DNA of 64,000 bases, from contig NZ_CP010523.2 in NCBI RefSeq assembly GCF_000828055.2, forward strand, positions 1,860,001 to 1,924,000. Reading direction: 5' to 3'. The notes below the pieces were generated by a model that searched no databases, had not been told where the DNA came from, and saw only the letters and a list, made by a program, of their open reading frames with translations. Each line of letters opens with the position of its first letter. Position 1 is the stretch's first letter. A program made the position numbers and the translations under genes. Shown piece by piece: positions 55,694 to 64,000 of the stretch. Source of the stretch: Klebsiella variicola (GTDB taxonomy: Bacteria; Pseudomonadota; Gammaproteobacteria; Enterobacterales; Enterobacteriaceae).

Positions 55694-56575
55694 ATGTTCA
55701 CAGGGCTTTGCGCATTTCCGCTGACGCCGCTGCATCAGCAGCATCTTGATGAAAAGGCGTTTATCCGTATTCTCTCTCGTCTTACCGATACCGGAGTCGA
55801 CTCTCTGGGCATCTTAGGCTCGACCGGCAGTTACGCGTATCTGAATCGTGAGCAGCGCAAGCGGGTGGTGCAGGTGGCGAAAGCGCATGTTGGGTCGATC
55901 CCGATGATGGTTGGCGTCGGCGCCATCGCTACCAGCGAGGTGCTGCGCCTGGTGGAGGATGCCCAGCAGGCCGGGGCGGATGCGTTATTACTGCCGATGA
56001 TGTCCTATCAGCCGCTTTCTGCGGAGGAGATCTTTGCCTTCTACGAAGAGGTCTGTCGGCACGTCTCGGTTCCGGTTTGCCTGTATGACAATCCCCGCAC
56101 CACTCACGTCACGCTGGCGGATGATCTGCAGGGGCGCATCGCCGCCTTGTCGGCCATCGCTTCGATTAAAATTCCCGGCTTGCCTGAGCCGCAGGCGAGT
56201 GAGCGGGTGGCAACGCTACGCCGTCATCTTCCTGCCCGCGTTACGCTTGGCGCCAGCGGCGATGCCCTGGCGACGGCGGGATTGCAGGCCGGTTGCCAAG
56301 TCTGGTACTCGGTTTGCGGCGGGCTCTTTCCCCAGCTTTCAGGGGCGCTGGTAAGGGCGATTCGTTCTGGCGACGCGGCACGGGTTGCGGCGCTGAATGC
56401 GCAGCTGGCCCCGCTCTGGCGATGCTTCGACCGCTATGGCGGCAGCCTGCGGGTAATCGCCAGCGCGGCGGCCATTCTGGGGCTGTGCGACCCTGACTGC
56501 CTTCCCCGCCCCTTGCTGCCGTTAGGGGAGGAGGCCATTCGCGACGTGGCGGCGGCGCTGCACGGCCTGGCCTGA
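55694..56575 (+). CDS. DapA/NanA-family aldolase
   Basis: 293-residue cytosolic class I aldolase of the dihydrodipicolinate synthase/N-acetylneuraminate lyase family. The Schiff-base lysine is in IASIKIPG, the catalytic tyrosine in VCLYDNPRT, and the carboxylate-binding loop is GSTGSY, in place of the usual G-T-T/S-G-E. That change argues against a true DapA. Likely a pyruvate-dependent sugar-acid aldolase of unknown substrate. The ATG at 55694 gives the usual length; a 15-residue extension is rejected. Confidence 0.85.
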   Translation: MFTGLCAFPLTPLHQQHLDEKAFIRILSRLTDTGVDSLGILGSTGSYAYLNREQRKRVVQVAKAHVGSIPMMVGVGAIATSEVLRLVEDAQQAGADALLLPMMSYQPLSAEEIFAFYEEVCRHVSVPVCLYDNPRTTHVTLADDLQGRIAALSAIASIKIPGLPEPQASERVATLRRHLPARVTLGASGDALATAGLQAGCQVWYSVCGGLFPQLSGALVRAIRSGDAARVAALNAQLAPLWRCFDRYGGSLRVIASAAAILGLCDPDCLPRPLLPLGEEAIRDVAAALHGLA

Positions 56576-56665
56576 TGGGCATGGGAAGGCGGATTGCCGC
56601 GCCGGGTGGCTTTCTGTCGGCAATTCGGCTACTGTAGGCCCGATTTTTACCATGCGAGCCTGTGA

Positions 56666-57334
56666 ATGAATACCGGACCTTTAAACGAAAACGAACTGGA
56701 ATGGCTGGACGAGACGCTGGCGAAATACGCCACCGAAGGCGCTATTCTGGATGTGTCTGAACTGGATGGCCTGCTGACGGCTATCCTCTCTGCACCGACC
56801 GATATCGAACCAGCCCAGTGGCTGGTGGCGATCTGGGGCGGGGCGGATAATGTGCCGCGCTGGGCCAACGACCGCGAGCGCGATCGCTTTGTCGATCTGA
56901 CGCTGCAGCATATGAGCGACATCGCTGAACGCCTGGAGTCCTATCCCGATCAGTTCGAACCGCTGTTTGGCACCCGCGAAGCGGAAGGTCAGGAGCTGAC
57001 GATCGTCGAAGAGTGGTGCTTTGGCTACCTGCGCGGCGTAGCGCTGAGCGACTGGTCGACGCTGCCCGCTGAACTTAAGCCGGCGCTGGACGCTATCGCG
57101 CTCCACGGCAGCGAAGCGCAGTTTACCGCGCTGGATAATCTGACGGCGGATGAGTTTATTGACAGCATCGAGCGTATCACGCCGGCGGCGCTGGCGCTTT
57201 ACCAGTACTGGATGGCGAATCCCCTGCCGGTGGTGGTTCCGCAGCCGGTCAGAAATGAGGCGAAGGTCGGACGCAACGATCCCTGCCCGTGCGGGAGCGG
57301 AAAAAAGTATAAGCAGTGCTGCTTAGCAAAATAA
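56666..57334 (+). CDS. yecA: YecA, UPF0149 protein with SEC-C zinc motif
   Basis: 222-residue protein. N-terminal UPF0149 domain (about 1-180: [32 protein letters not shown]) and C-terminal SEC-C motif [15 protein letters not shown], which binds zinc as in SecA. E. coli YecA interacts with ribosomes and SecA-related targeting. Length matches. Convergent with tyrP across a shared terminator (57340-57362). Confidence 0.94.
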   Translation: MNTGPLNENELEWLDETLAKYATEGAILDVSELDGLLTAILSAPTDIEPAQWLVAIWGGADNVPRWANDRERDRFVDLTLQHMSDIAERLESYPDQFEPLFGTREAEGQELTIVEEWCFGYLRGVALSDWSTLPAELKPALDAIALHGSEAQFTALDNLTADEFIDSIERITPAALALYQYWMANPLPVVVPQPVRNEAKVGRNDPCPCGSGKKYKQCCLAK

Positions 57335-57339
57335 AACCA

Positions 57340-57362
57340 GGGGCCAGCCGGCCCCTTTTTTA
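57340..57362. terminator. Terminator between yecA and tyrP
   Basis: Stem GGGGCC / GGCCCC with a T7 run to the right, 6 bp after the yecA stop; it ends yecA and may overlap the tyrP 3' end. Confidence 0.8.
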
Positions 57363-58571
57363 TCCCACCGCAGGCAGCAGTCCGGCGACGATACTGAACT
57401 GAATCGCCACAATACCGATCCCGCACAGCAGAACCAGCCACAGCGCCGGCGCGCCGCCGACCACCCGCCAGGCAGCCTGCGGATGTTGTCGGCGGCTCTT
57501 CATTGCCAGCAGGGCAGGCAACATCAGGGCCAGCACGGCGAGTGCCACCCCGGCGTAGCCCAGGGCCATAACAAAACCGCGGGGATAGAACAGGGCGAAC
57601 GCCACCGGCGGCAGGAAGGTGATCGCGCCGCTCTGCAGACGTCCGCTGACGCTGTTTTTGCGTTGAAACACATCGGCCAGGTAATCAAACAAGCCGAGCG
57701 AGACGCCGAGGAATGAGGTCGCCAGCGCGAGGTCGGCAAACAGGTGCACGGCCAGCTCCACGTGCGGCGACGCCACCACTTCGCGGATCGCCTCCAGCAG
57801 ACCGTTCAGACCGGCGTTTTTGGCCAGCAGCGCGGTAAAAGCGGGAGGGTTGATACTCCCCAGCGTCGCCAGCTGCCAGAAAATATAAGCCACCAGCGGA
57901 ATAAAGCTGCCGATAATAAATACCCGGCGCAGTTTACGGATATCGCCGCCAAGATAGCTGACGATGCTCGGCACACTGCCGTGAAAACCAAAGGAGGTAA
58001 AGATCACCGGAATGGCGGACAGGGCCAGGCCTTGCTCAACCGGCAGCGTCAACAGATTGACCTGATGAATATGCGGCATCAGTAGCGCCAGCATAATCAC
58101 CAGAAAGATGATTTTGGCGCTGAACAGGAAGCGATTGAATAAGTCGACCAGCGAGGTACCGATGCACACCACCGCCCCGCCCAGCGCCGTAAATAACAGT
58201 ACGCCGGCCGCCGGCGGCAGCTGCCAGTCCAGCCACTGGTTGAGGCTGGAGGCGAGCAATTCACCGGCGCCACTGATATAGGCCGCCGTGAGGGCATACA
58301 GCAGAAACAGCATGCAGAACCCGGTTACCCACTGCCCGTAACGGCCCAGATAGCGTGCGGCCAGGGAACCAAGCCCCATGTCAGCAGGCACGTGCTGGTA
58401 GACTTCCAGCAGCAACAGGGCGGTATAGCACATCAACGCCCACAAGGTGAAAAGTAAACCCAGCGTGACGGCAAACCCGACGCCGGCGGCGGCCAAGGGC
58501 ATCGCCAACATTCCTGCACCGATAGTGGTGCCAGCTACGATTAAAATACTGCCCAGAGTGCGGTTTTTCAC
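57360..58571 (-). CDS. tyrP: TyrP, tyrosine-specific permease
   Basis: 403-residue inner-membrane transporter of the hydroxy/aromatic amino acid permease family, with eleven helices. Signature [22 protein letters not shown] and [20 protein letters not shown] match E. coli TyrP. It imports tyrosine by proton symport. The GTG at 58571 (KNRTLGSI) matches the E. coli start; the 10-residue extension is rejected. A TyrR-box-like site lies about 92 bp upstream. Confidence 0.95.
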   Translation of the reverse strand: MKNRTLGSILIVAGTTIGAGMLAMPLAAAGVGFAVTLGLLFTLWALMCYTALLLLEVYQHVPADMGLGSLAARYLGRYGQWVTGFCMLFLLYALTAAYISGAGELLASSLNQWLDWQLPPAAGVLLFTALGGAVVCIGTSLVDLFNRFLFSAKIIFLVIMLALLMPHIHQVNLLTLPVEQGLALSAIPVIFTSFGFHGSVPSIVSYLGGDIRKLRRVFIIGSFIPLVAYIFWQLATLGSINPPAFTALLAKNAGLNGLLEAIREVVASPHVELAVHLFADLALATSFLGVSLGLFDYLADVFQRKNSVSGRLQSGAITFLPPVAFALFYPRGFVMALGYAGVALAVLALMLPALLAMKSRRQHPQAAWRVVGGAPALWLVLLCGIGIVAIQFSIVAGLLPAVG

Positions 58572-58662
58572 GCTTTTCGCTATCCCTACAGCTAATAACA
58601 ATAAATTATGCCGCGCAGAGTAGGGGATATTACAGCGTTCGTCAAATGAGGGTTACAAGTTC

Positions 58663-58680
58663 TGTAATTTTATCTTTACG
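58663..58680. promoter_or_regulatory. TyrR-box-like operator upstream of tyrP
   Basis: TGTAAT-TTTATC-TTTACG fits the TyrR box consensus TGTAAA-N6-TTTACA with two mismatches (T for A in the sixth position, G for A at the end). E. coli tyrP is repressed by TyrR with tyrosine and activated with phenylalanine through two adjacent boxes; the weak second box was not found by eye. Confidence 0.55.
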
Positions 58681-58761
58681 CATTTAAGGGGGCGAAAGCC
58701 TGCGCTGGCGCAAGGCGCCGATGGCATGGCTGGCCTAAGCTGGTGGTTTTCAGGAGGGGTT

Positions 58762-59001
58762 ATGTCTTCTATTCATGGTCATGAAGTTTTACAGATGATG
58801 CTCGCCTCGGGTGAGTCCTGGACGGTCGCCTCGCTGGAGGCCGCCATTCGCCGCCGCTTTGGCGAAGAGGCGCGGTTTCACACCTGTTCAGCAGAGAATC
58901 TAAGCGCCGCAGAGCTGGTGGCGTTTTTAGAGAAAAAAGGCAAATTTATTGCCAGAGAGGAAGGTTTTACTACCGCAGAAAATAAGATTTGCCGGCATTA
59001 A
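58762..59001 (+). CDS. yecH: YecH, small metal-binding-like protein
   Basis: 79-residue protein matching E. coli YecH (SIHGHEVLQMM, RFHTCSAENLSAAELV, FLEKKGKFI, NKICRH). The H-x-H, C and C-x-H residues suggest metal binding (DUF2492). Start at 58762 after CAGGAGGGG; the longer frame from 58726 runs into the leader. Next to ftnA as in E. coli. Confidence 0.92.
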   Translation: MSSIHGHEVLQMMLASGESWTVASLEAAIRRRFGEEARFHTCSAENLSAAELVAFLEKKGKFIAREEGFTTAENKICRH

Positions 59002-59037
59002 AATGGCCGCGACACGGGGGGGGCGCGGCGCGGAAGA

Positions 59038-59535
59038 TTAATTCTGTGTGTCGAGGGTCGCCAGTTCTTTATCGATAAAGTACAGACCTTCGCCACTTTT
59101 TCCAACGAGGGTCAGTTTATCAATCACCGATTTAAATAATTTCTCTTCTTCGTGCTGTTCAGAGACATACCACTGCAGGAAATTAAAGGTCGGGTAATCC
59201 TGACTGGTCATGGCGGCGTGCGCCAGTTCATTAATTTTTTGCGTGATCAGCTGCTCGTGCTCATAGGTCTGGCGGAACAGCTCGTCCAGTGAGGCATATT
59301 CGGCAAACGGGGAGGCGATCGCGTTGATGCGCGGCAGGCTACCGGTGTCGGTCAGGTAGTCGAACAGGCGCTGCATATGGGTCATCTCTTCCTGGGCATG
59401 GCGACGCAGGAAGGCCGCAGCCCCTTCAAAACTGTGGTAACTGCACCAGGCGCTCATCTGCTGATAAAGAAGAGAAGAATAAAGTTCAAGATTCATCTGT
59501 TCATTCAGTTTGTCGATCATTTCCGTTTTCAGCAT
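59038..59535 (-). CDS. ftnA: FtnA, ferritin
   Basis: 165-residue non-heme ferritin. Ferroxidase-site glutamates and histidine are visible in [34 protein letters not shown] and [12 protein letters not shown]. It forms a 24-mer that stores iron in the cytosol; in E. coli it is induced by Fe-Fur through relief of H-NS. Length is identical to E. coli. Confidence 0.96.
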   Translation of the reverse strand: MLKTEMIDKLNEQMNLELYSSLLYQQMSAWCSYHSFEGAAAFLRRHAQEEMTHMQRLFDYLTDTGSLPRINAIASPFAEYASLDELFRQTYEHEQLITQKINELAHAAMTSQDYPTFNFLQWYVSEQHEEEKLFKSVIDKLTLVGKSGEGLYFIDKELATLDTQN

Positions 59536-59946
59536 TGTCGCGCTCCTGGAATTAAAAAATAGATGTTAGCGGCTGCCACTATAATTTGTTATTTAATTAT
59601 TTGCAAAAAGTAAATTTAAAAATGTTTTATTTAAAATGCTAATGGGAATAACACGCATTGGCAATTTAATAATAAATGAGAATGGTTTTAATTTATTATT
59701 AATTGTGGTGGAAAATGGTATGACCGGCCAACGGGCTGCGAGGTAGAGCGCGCGAGGTGAGGGGGGCATGCCTGGGGGCGGGGACCTGGCGACTGGACTG
59801 GCGGAGAGGGCGAAAGTGTGAAGCGCTGCGTAATTTTTAAAACAGCTTTTCATAAAATTTGAAATTTTGTTTTCCAGGTAGTAGAGTGCAGTCAACGCCA
59901 ATGACATTCTGCGGGCAGGCCCGCACAGCATTCAGGAGAGTAAACC
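59536..59946. other. 411-bp intergenic region between ftnA and the RpiB-family gene
   Basis: Very AT-rich next to ftnA, GC-rich in the middle, no supported gene. The AT-rich part fits the H-NS/Fur-type control region known for E. coli ftnA; no Fur box was assigned. CAGGAGAG (59932-59939) is the ribosome site for the next gene. Confidence 0.4.
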
Positions 59947-60585
59947 ATGAAGATTGCACTGATGATGGAGAACAGCCAGGCGAACAAAAACGCCATCATC
60001 CTTAAGGAGCTTAGCGCCGTTGCTGACGAAAAAGGATTCCCGGTGTTCAACGTCGGCATGAGCGATGAGCACGATCATCATCTGACCTACATTCACCTCG
60101 GGATCATGGCCAGCATCCTGCTGAATTCGAAAGCGGTCGACTTCGTGGTCACCGGCTGCGGTACCGGTCAGGGGGCGCTGATGTCGCTGAATATTCACCC
60201 GGGCGTGGTCTGCGGCTACTGTATCGATCCGGCGGACGCGTTCCTGTTTGCTCAGATCAACAATGGTAATGCGCTGTCGCTGCCGTTTGCCAAAGGTTTC
60301 GGCTGGGGCGCGGAGCTGAATGTACGCTTTATCTTTGAAAAAGCGTTTACCGGCCGCAACGGCGAAGGCTATCCGCCGGAGCGCAAAGAGCCGCAGGTAC
60401 GAAATGCCGGGATCCTCAACCAGGTTAAAGCGGCAGTGGTAAAAGAAAACTATCTCGACACCCTGCGCGCCATCGATCCGGAGCTGGTGAAAACCGCGGT
60501 ATCCGGCCCACGCTTCCAGCAGTGCTTCTTCGAAAACTGTCAGGATAAAGCCATCGAAGCCTTCGTTCGCCAGATCGTCGGTTAA
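59947..60585 (+). CDS. RpiB/LacA/LacB-family sugar-phosphate isomerase
   Basis: 212-residue protein of the RpiB/LacAB fold. The family's anion hole and active-site segment read VTGCGTGQGALMSLNIHPGVVCGYC; the catalytic cysteine is in VTGCGTG or CGYC. It is longer than RpiB (about 150) by a C-terminal extension (ERKEPQVRNAG ...). Likely an aldose-ketose phosphate isomerase of unknown substrate; it is not linked to other sugar genes here. Single gene with its own terminator (60594-60617). Confidence 0.8.
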   Translation: MKIALMMENSQANKNAIILKELSAVADEKGFPVFNVGMSDEHDHHLTYIHLGIMASILLNSKAVDFVVTGCGTGQGALMSLNIHPGVVCGYCIDPADAFLFAQINNGNALSLPFAKGFGWGAELNVRFIFEKAFTGRNGEGYPPERKEPQVRNAGILNQVKAAVVKENYLDTLRAIDPELVKTAVSGPRFQQCFFENCQDKAIEAFVRQIVG

Positions 60586-60593
60586 CCGTCATC

Positions 60594-60617
60594 AGGGCCA
60601 GCGCCGCTGGCCCTTCC
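60594..60617. terminator. Terminator-like hairpin between the isomerase and DHA2 genes
   Basis: Nine-bp stem AGGGCCAGC / GCTGGCCCT with a 3-nt loop, 9 bp after the isomerase stop. Between convergent genes; T-rich only weakly. Confidence 0.65.
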
Positions 60618-60621
60618 ATCA

Positions 60622-62043
60622 TTATTTCTTCTTCTCCGACACGCTGCTGCCGGCCGTTTTGGCCAGATGCAGGCTGTCGATCATCCCTACCAGACAGATC
60701 ACCGCGATAAAGACAAACGACAGACGAAAGCTGATCCCCGGTAGCGTGGAAAGGTGCAGCCAGTCGCCGACCTGCTCGCCCAGGCGAATGCCAATCGCCC
60801 CGAGCGTGATCCCCAGCCCCACCGCCAGCTGCGACGCGGTACTGAACAGCGTATTGGCATCACTCATCTGCGCGGCGGGGACATCGGCAAAGGCCAGCGT
60901 GCTTACGCCCGTAAACTGGATCGAGCGAAATACCCCGCCGAGATAAAGGATTAACATGATGGCCCAGACCGGCGTCTGCGGCGTGAGCAGCGCACAGGCC
61001 AGCAGTGAACAGACGTTCAGTGCACCGTTGATCAACAGCAGTCGGCGAAAGCCCAGCCAGCGGATCAGCGGTGTGGTGGCGGGTTTGATGGTCAAATTGC
61101 CGACAAACACCGCCAGCACCAGCAGGCCGGAGTGGAAGGGATCCATGCCGAACCCTACCTGAAACAGCAGCGGCAGCAGAAAGGGGACCGCGCTGATGGA
61201 GGAGCGGAACAGCGAGCCGCCATACATCGTCACCCGGAACGTTGGCACCTGCAGGGCGTCGAGACGAACCATGGGCGCCGTCGCCCGGCGGAAGTGGCGT
61301 ATAGCATATGTCAGACAGCCGAAGCCAAGCACGGCGAGAGCCAGCGTCGGCCAGATCTGCGGCTGGCGATCGCCGAGCCGTTCCATCGCGGTGACCAGAC
61401 TGACCATCGCGACTGCGGTGGTGATAAAGCCGGTGAGATCGAAGGAGCGCCGTTCCGTTTCGCGAATATCAGGGATAATGCGCAGCGCAAGGATGATGGC
61501 TGCGAGGCCCAGCGGGACATTGATAAAGAAGATCCAGTGCCAGCTGGCGTAGCGGGTGATAAAGCCGCCCAAAGGCGGGCCGATAATGGGGGCCACCAGC
61601 GCCGGCCAGGTGAGGGTAGCGATGGCTTTGATCAGCAGATGTTTCGGCGTGGTTCGCAGTACCGCCAGGCGACCGACAGGGACCATCAGCGCGCCTCCGA
61701 TCCCCTGCAGGATACGCATGGCGACAAAAGTATGCACCTCGGTGGAGAGGCCGCAGAAGACCGAGGCAAGGGTAAAGATCGCCAGGGCGAGGGTAAAAAT
61801 AGCGCGGGCGCCGAAGCGATCGGCGATCCAACCGCTGGCCGGGATCAGTACCGCGAGGGTGATCAGATAGGCGCTGATGCCGATATTCAGCTCGACCGCG
61901 GTGACGCCAAAATCTTTCGCCATATCGGGCAGCGCGGTGGCGATCACCGTCCCGTCGAGAAACTCCATAAAAAAAGCACCGGCCACCAGCAGCGCAGGCG
62001 CTGAAAAAGCACGTTCGTCTCTGGAAGAGATCGCGGTATTCAT
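60622..62043 (-). CDS. DHA2-family (14-helix) MFS efflux transporter
   Basis: 473-residue inner-membrane drug:H+ antiporter of the EmrB/QacA/MdtD type, about 14 helices. Typical segments: FMEFLDGTVIATALPDMA at helix 1, SGWIADRFGARAIF (loop 2-3 motif), RILQGIGGALMVPVGRL (motif C region), TRYASWHWIFFINVPLG. No membrane-fusion partner gene lies beside it, so it acts alone or with a distant partner. Substrate unknown; similar to MdtD but not confidently its orthologue. Confidence 0.85.
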   Translation of the reverse strand: MNTAISSRDERAFSAPALLVAGAFFMEFLDGTVIATALPDMAKDFGVTAVELNIGISAYLITLAVLIPASGWIADRFGARAIFTLALAIFTLASVFCGLSTEVHTFVAMRILQGIGGALMVPVGRLAVLRTTPKHLLIKAIATLTWPALVAPIIGPPLGGFITRYASWHWIFFINVPLGLAAIILALRIIPDIRETERRSFDLTGFITTAVAMVSLVTAMERLGDRQPQIWPTLALAVLGFGCLTYAIRHFRRATAPMVRLDALQVPTFRVTMYGGSLFRSSISAVPFLLPLLFQVGFGMDPFHSGLLVLAVFVGNLTIKPATTPLIRWLGFRRLLLINGALNVCSLLACALLTPQTPVWAIMLILYLGGVFRSIQFTGVSTLAFADVPAAQMSDANTLFSTASQLAVGLGITLGAIGIRLGEQVGDWLHLSTLPGISFRLSFVFIAVICLVGMIDSLHLAKTAGSSVSEKKK

Positions 62044-62111
62044 GTTGTCACTGCCATCAAGAATGTGAGCCTGAGCAAAGCGGCAGGAGAAGTTCCGCCA
62101 GCCAGTAGGGT

Positions 62112-62145
62112 AGATAAAAAAACCTGCGACGGCAGGTTTTTTTAT
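62112..62145. terminator. Long palindromic terminator between the DHA2 pump leader and yecJ
   Basis: GATAAAAAAACCTGC / GCAGGTTTTTTTATC with loop GACG: a perfect 15-bp palindrome with A- and T-runs. It lies upstream of both divergent genes, so it may insulate them from each other or end a transcript read from outside. Confidence 0.75.
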
Positions 62146-62193
62146 CTGTGAAAATTTAGGGTACTATTACGCTCCTGAAAAAAGGAGTAATTA

Positions 62194-62445
62194 ATGTCTC
62201 AACATCTTACCGAACACGATGAGCTGGTTTCCGATGTGGTTGCTTGCCAGCTGGTTATCAAACAGATCCTCGATGTCATTGACGTCATTGCGCCCGTGGA
62301 AGTGCGTGAAAAAATGACTACTCAGCTGAAAGCTATCGACTTCGCCAGCCATCCGGCCTCTGCCGATCCGGTGACCCTTCGCGCGGTGCAAAAAGCGATC
62401 GCATTGATTGAGCTGAAGTTTACCCCGCAGGAAGAGACGCATTAA
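62194..62445 (+). CDS. yecJ: YecJ, DUF2766 small protein
   Basis: 83-residue protein matching E. coli YecJ ([45 protein letters not shown]). Helical, function unknown. AAAGGAG lies upstream of the ATG. Conserved neighbourhood with ftnA-yecH-tyrP. Followed by a GC-rich hairpin terminator (62451-62475). Confidence 0.9.
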   Translation: MSQHLTEHDELVSDVVACQLVIKQILDVIDVIAPVEVREKMTTQLKAIDFASHPASADPVTLRAVQKAIALIELKFTPQEETH

Positions 62446-62450
62446 TAACA

Positions 62451-62475
62451 GGCCTCGCCGTTTACCGGCGGGGCC
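62451..62475. terminator. Terminator between yecJ and the GPH transporter
   Basis: Stem GGCC-CGCCG / CGGCG-GGCC with loop TTTAC and a following TTCTTCTTT; lies between convergent genes. Confidence 0.7.
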
Positions 62476-62482
62476 TTCTTCT

Positions 62483-64000
62483 TTAATGGGAAACGACGGT
62501 CTGCGCAGGCGCAGGGGCAGCATCTTTGAACAATTTGCTGTTGCCCCAACACTCTTCGTAGCGATGACCGACCAGATCCTCCACGATAACTCGTACATCC
62601 GGCGCGATATCGCTGATTTTTCCGCCCGCTTTGATCCGCGCGACTTCCTGCAGCACCACCAGATGAGCTTTACGATCCAGCTTCATCTGCTTGCTGAAGA
62701 CGATGGCGGCCAACGCTAACGCGATCACCCCGACGCAGAATACCACCGCGATAGCGGTCACCGCGCTTTCCGGTTGGCTGTGCGCTTTTGACTGGAAACC
62801 GTAGAAGCTCAGGATCGCCCCCATCGAGAACACCACAATCGAGCGCAGAATTTTCCCTGAGAAGGTCATGGCGCCGGCATAGATCCCTTCCCGACGGCGT
62901 CCGGTGTAGATCTCATCGACATCGGCCAGGAAGGTGTAAACGGTCCAGGGAATGTAGTAAACCCCGCCGGTACCCAGGCCGAACAGTACGGTAATGCCGA
63001 ACATCAGCACCGTCGCCAGGCCTGACGGCAGATGGAAGAACCACAGCGAGGTATACAGCAGGACCGCGAAAATCACGATCCCCAGCGCCAGAATATAGGG
63101 TTTACTGAAGCCTTTTTTTACGCACAGGCCGATAAACAGCGCTGTAGAGATCAGTTGCAGAATCGAGTTCAGGCTATTCAGTCCGGCGACCATCGCCGGG
63201 TCGTGCTGAAGAACGAATATCACGAAATAGGTAAAGATGGAGGCAAACAGCCATTCAGCGCCAAACCCGCACAGGTACATACCAAGATGTTTGCGGAATA
63301 CGCGCAGATAAAAGGTGGAACGCATGTCTTTTGCCAGCGACAGCAGGGTGCTCAGCAGCCCTTTCCTGGCGCTGGTTTCTATCTCTTCCTCGCGCTTTCG
63401 TTCCCAGCTGCAAAGCCACAGGCAGGAAATCGCGACGATGAGGATAACGCCGTAGGTCAGACCGGTGAGGAAGAAAGGGGTGGCAGAATCTTTGCCATAC
63501 AGCAGAATGAACTGTCCGGGAATAAACGCCGCAAGGAAGTTGGCTAGCTTGCCGAAAATGGCTTTATAGCCGGTCAGTTTTGAGCGCAGCGAGAAATCAT
63601 CGGTCATCTCTGTCGCCAGCGTTTCATAAGGTACCATGATAGAGGTGTAGATGATCTCAAACACCACATAGGTGCAGAGGTAGTACCAGAAACTCAGGCC
63701 TTCCACCCACAGCAGCGGGTAGAACATCATCAAGGGGATGCCGATCAGCAGAAAGAAACGCCGGCGGCCAAAGCGCTTGCCTAAGCGCGTTTTGCCAAAG
63801 TTATCGGTGAGATAGCCCATCAGCGGGTTGCTGATAGCATCGATGATGCTGGCGACGGAGAAGATAAATGAGGCCTCGATCAGCGTCAGGCCGCAAAAAG
63901 TCGTATAAAAATAGAGCAGCCAGGCGCCGCTTATCGCCAGCGCGCCACTCCCCAACAGATTACCACCGCCGTAAGCTAACTGATGGCGTAACAAGATCGG
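62483..64000 (-). CDS. GPH-family (melibiose-type) sugar:cation symporter, start beyond window edge
   Basis: At least 503 residues of an MFS transporter of the glycoside-pentoside-hexuronide:cation symporter family (YGGGNLLGSGALAISGAWLLYFYT, ISNPLMGYLTDNFGKTRLGKRFGRRRFFLLIG). About twelve helices with a large central cytoplasmic loop and a C-terminal cytosolic domain. The frame stays open to the window edge; the TTG at 63994 is an unlikely start, so the N-terminus probably lies outside. Substrate likely a glycoside or uronide, not determinable here. Confidence 0.82.
   Translation of the reverse strand, partial: PILLRHQLAYGGGNLLGSGALAISGAWLLYFYTTFCGLTLIEASFIFSVASIIDAISNPLMGYLTDNFGKTRLGKRFGRRRFFLLIGIPLMMFYPLLWVEGLSFWYYLCTYVVFEIIYTSIMVPYETLATEMTDDFSLRSKLTGYKAIFGKLANFLAAFIPGQFILLYGKDSATPFFLTGLTYGVILIVAISCLWLCSWERKREEEIETSARKGLLSTLLSLAKDMRSTFYLRVFRKHLGMYLCGFGAEWLFASIFTYFVIFVLQHDPAMVAGLNSLNSILQLISTALFIGLCVKKGFSKPYILALGIVIFAVLLYTSLWFFHLPSGLATVLMFGITVLFGLGTGGVYYIPWTVYTFLADVDEIYTGRRREGIYAGAMTFSGKILRSIVVFSMGAILSFYGFQSKAHSQPESAVTAIAVVFCVGVIALALAAIVFSKQMKLDRKAHLVVLQEVARIKAGGKISDIAPDVRVIVEDLVGHRYEECWGNSKLFKDAAPAPAQTVVSH

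Noticed and set aside
61132..62004. 290-codon ORF opposite the DHA2 transporter
   Set aside because: Antisense shadow of a GC-rich gene: Arg/Gly/Asp/Gln-rich low-complexity translation without a hydrophobic core.

Overview
The window looks like a Klebsiella chromosome, most likely the K. pneumoniae complex. Almost every backbone gene is a close relative of the E. coli gene set around cbl-erfK, serU-asnT-mtfA, dcm-vsr, rcsA-dsrA, amyA, the tcy cystine genes, sdiA, uvrY-uvrC-pgsA, glyW-cysT-leuZ and yecA-tyrP-ftnA. The flagellar genes fliA and fliZ, which sit beside tcyJ (fliY) in E. coli, are absent, as expected for a non-motile Klebsiella. The tRNA-Asn attachment core matches the 17-bp repeat I recall for Klebsiella ICEKp / high-pathogenicity-island elements.

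Layout. 1-1.4 kb: end of cbl and ldtA. 1.4-10.5 kb: a GntR-type regulator with two winged helices, divergent from an eight-gene operon (amidase, NodB-fold deacetylase or imidase-like hydrolase, MFS transporter, two short-chain dehydrogenases, a small protein, a CobW GTPase and a solute-binding-protein-like protein without a signal peptide). It is probably a catabolic operon for an amide or cyclic imide. 10.6-31.67 kb: a 21-kb integrated element at asnT, bracketed by 56-bp direct repeats, with no visible integrase.

The element has three parts. Left (11.2-17 kb, AT-rich): a GHKL-ATPase/STAS-like pair, then a compact bacterial ubiquitin-like conjugation cassette, then a membrane protein. The cassette encodes a three-ubiquitin-fold protein fused to an E2-like domain, a JAB peptidase-E1 fusion and a DUF6527 zinc protein. 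Middle (17-20 kb): ardC and broken type IV secretion genes. Right (20.2-31.4 kb, GC-rich): ten genes matching the Bacillus subtilis yxe set for S-(2-succino)cysteine disposal (ABC uptake, N-acetyltransferase, FMN monooxygenase, deacetylase, MmgE/PrpD protein), plus a fumarase-superfamily lyase, an HcxA-like dehydrogenase and an aminotransferase.

31.7-64 kb is mostly core: asnT, mtfA, serU, a porin, yedJ, dcm-vsr, yedA, yedI, dgcQ, the DsrA small RNA, yodD, dsrB, rcsA (capsule activator), yedD, amyA, tcyJ-dcyD-tcyL-tcyN, sdiA, yecF, uvrY-uvrC, pgsA, three tRNAs, an AT-rich DUF4214-DUF1796 gene, a DapA-family aldolase, yecA, tyrP, yecH, ftnA, an RpiB-family protein, a DHA2 efflux pump, yecJ and the edge-truncated gene of a GPH-family symporter.

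The two items most worth attention are the ubiquitin-like cassette with its flanking signalling and membrane genes, and the succinocysteine catabolic cluster carried on the same element. All functions are read from sequence and recalled family knowledge; no database search was run.
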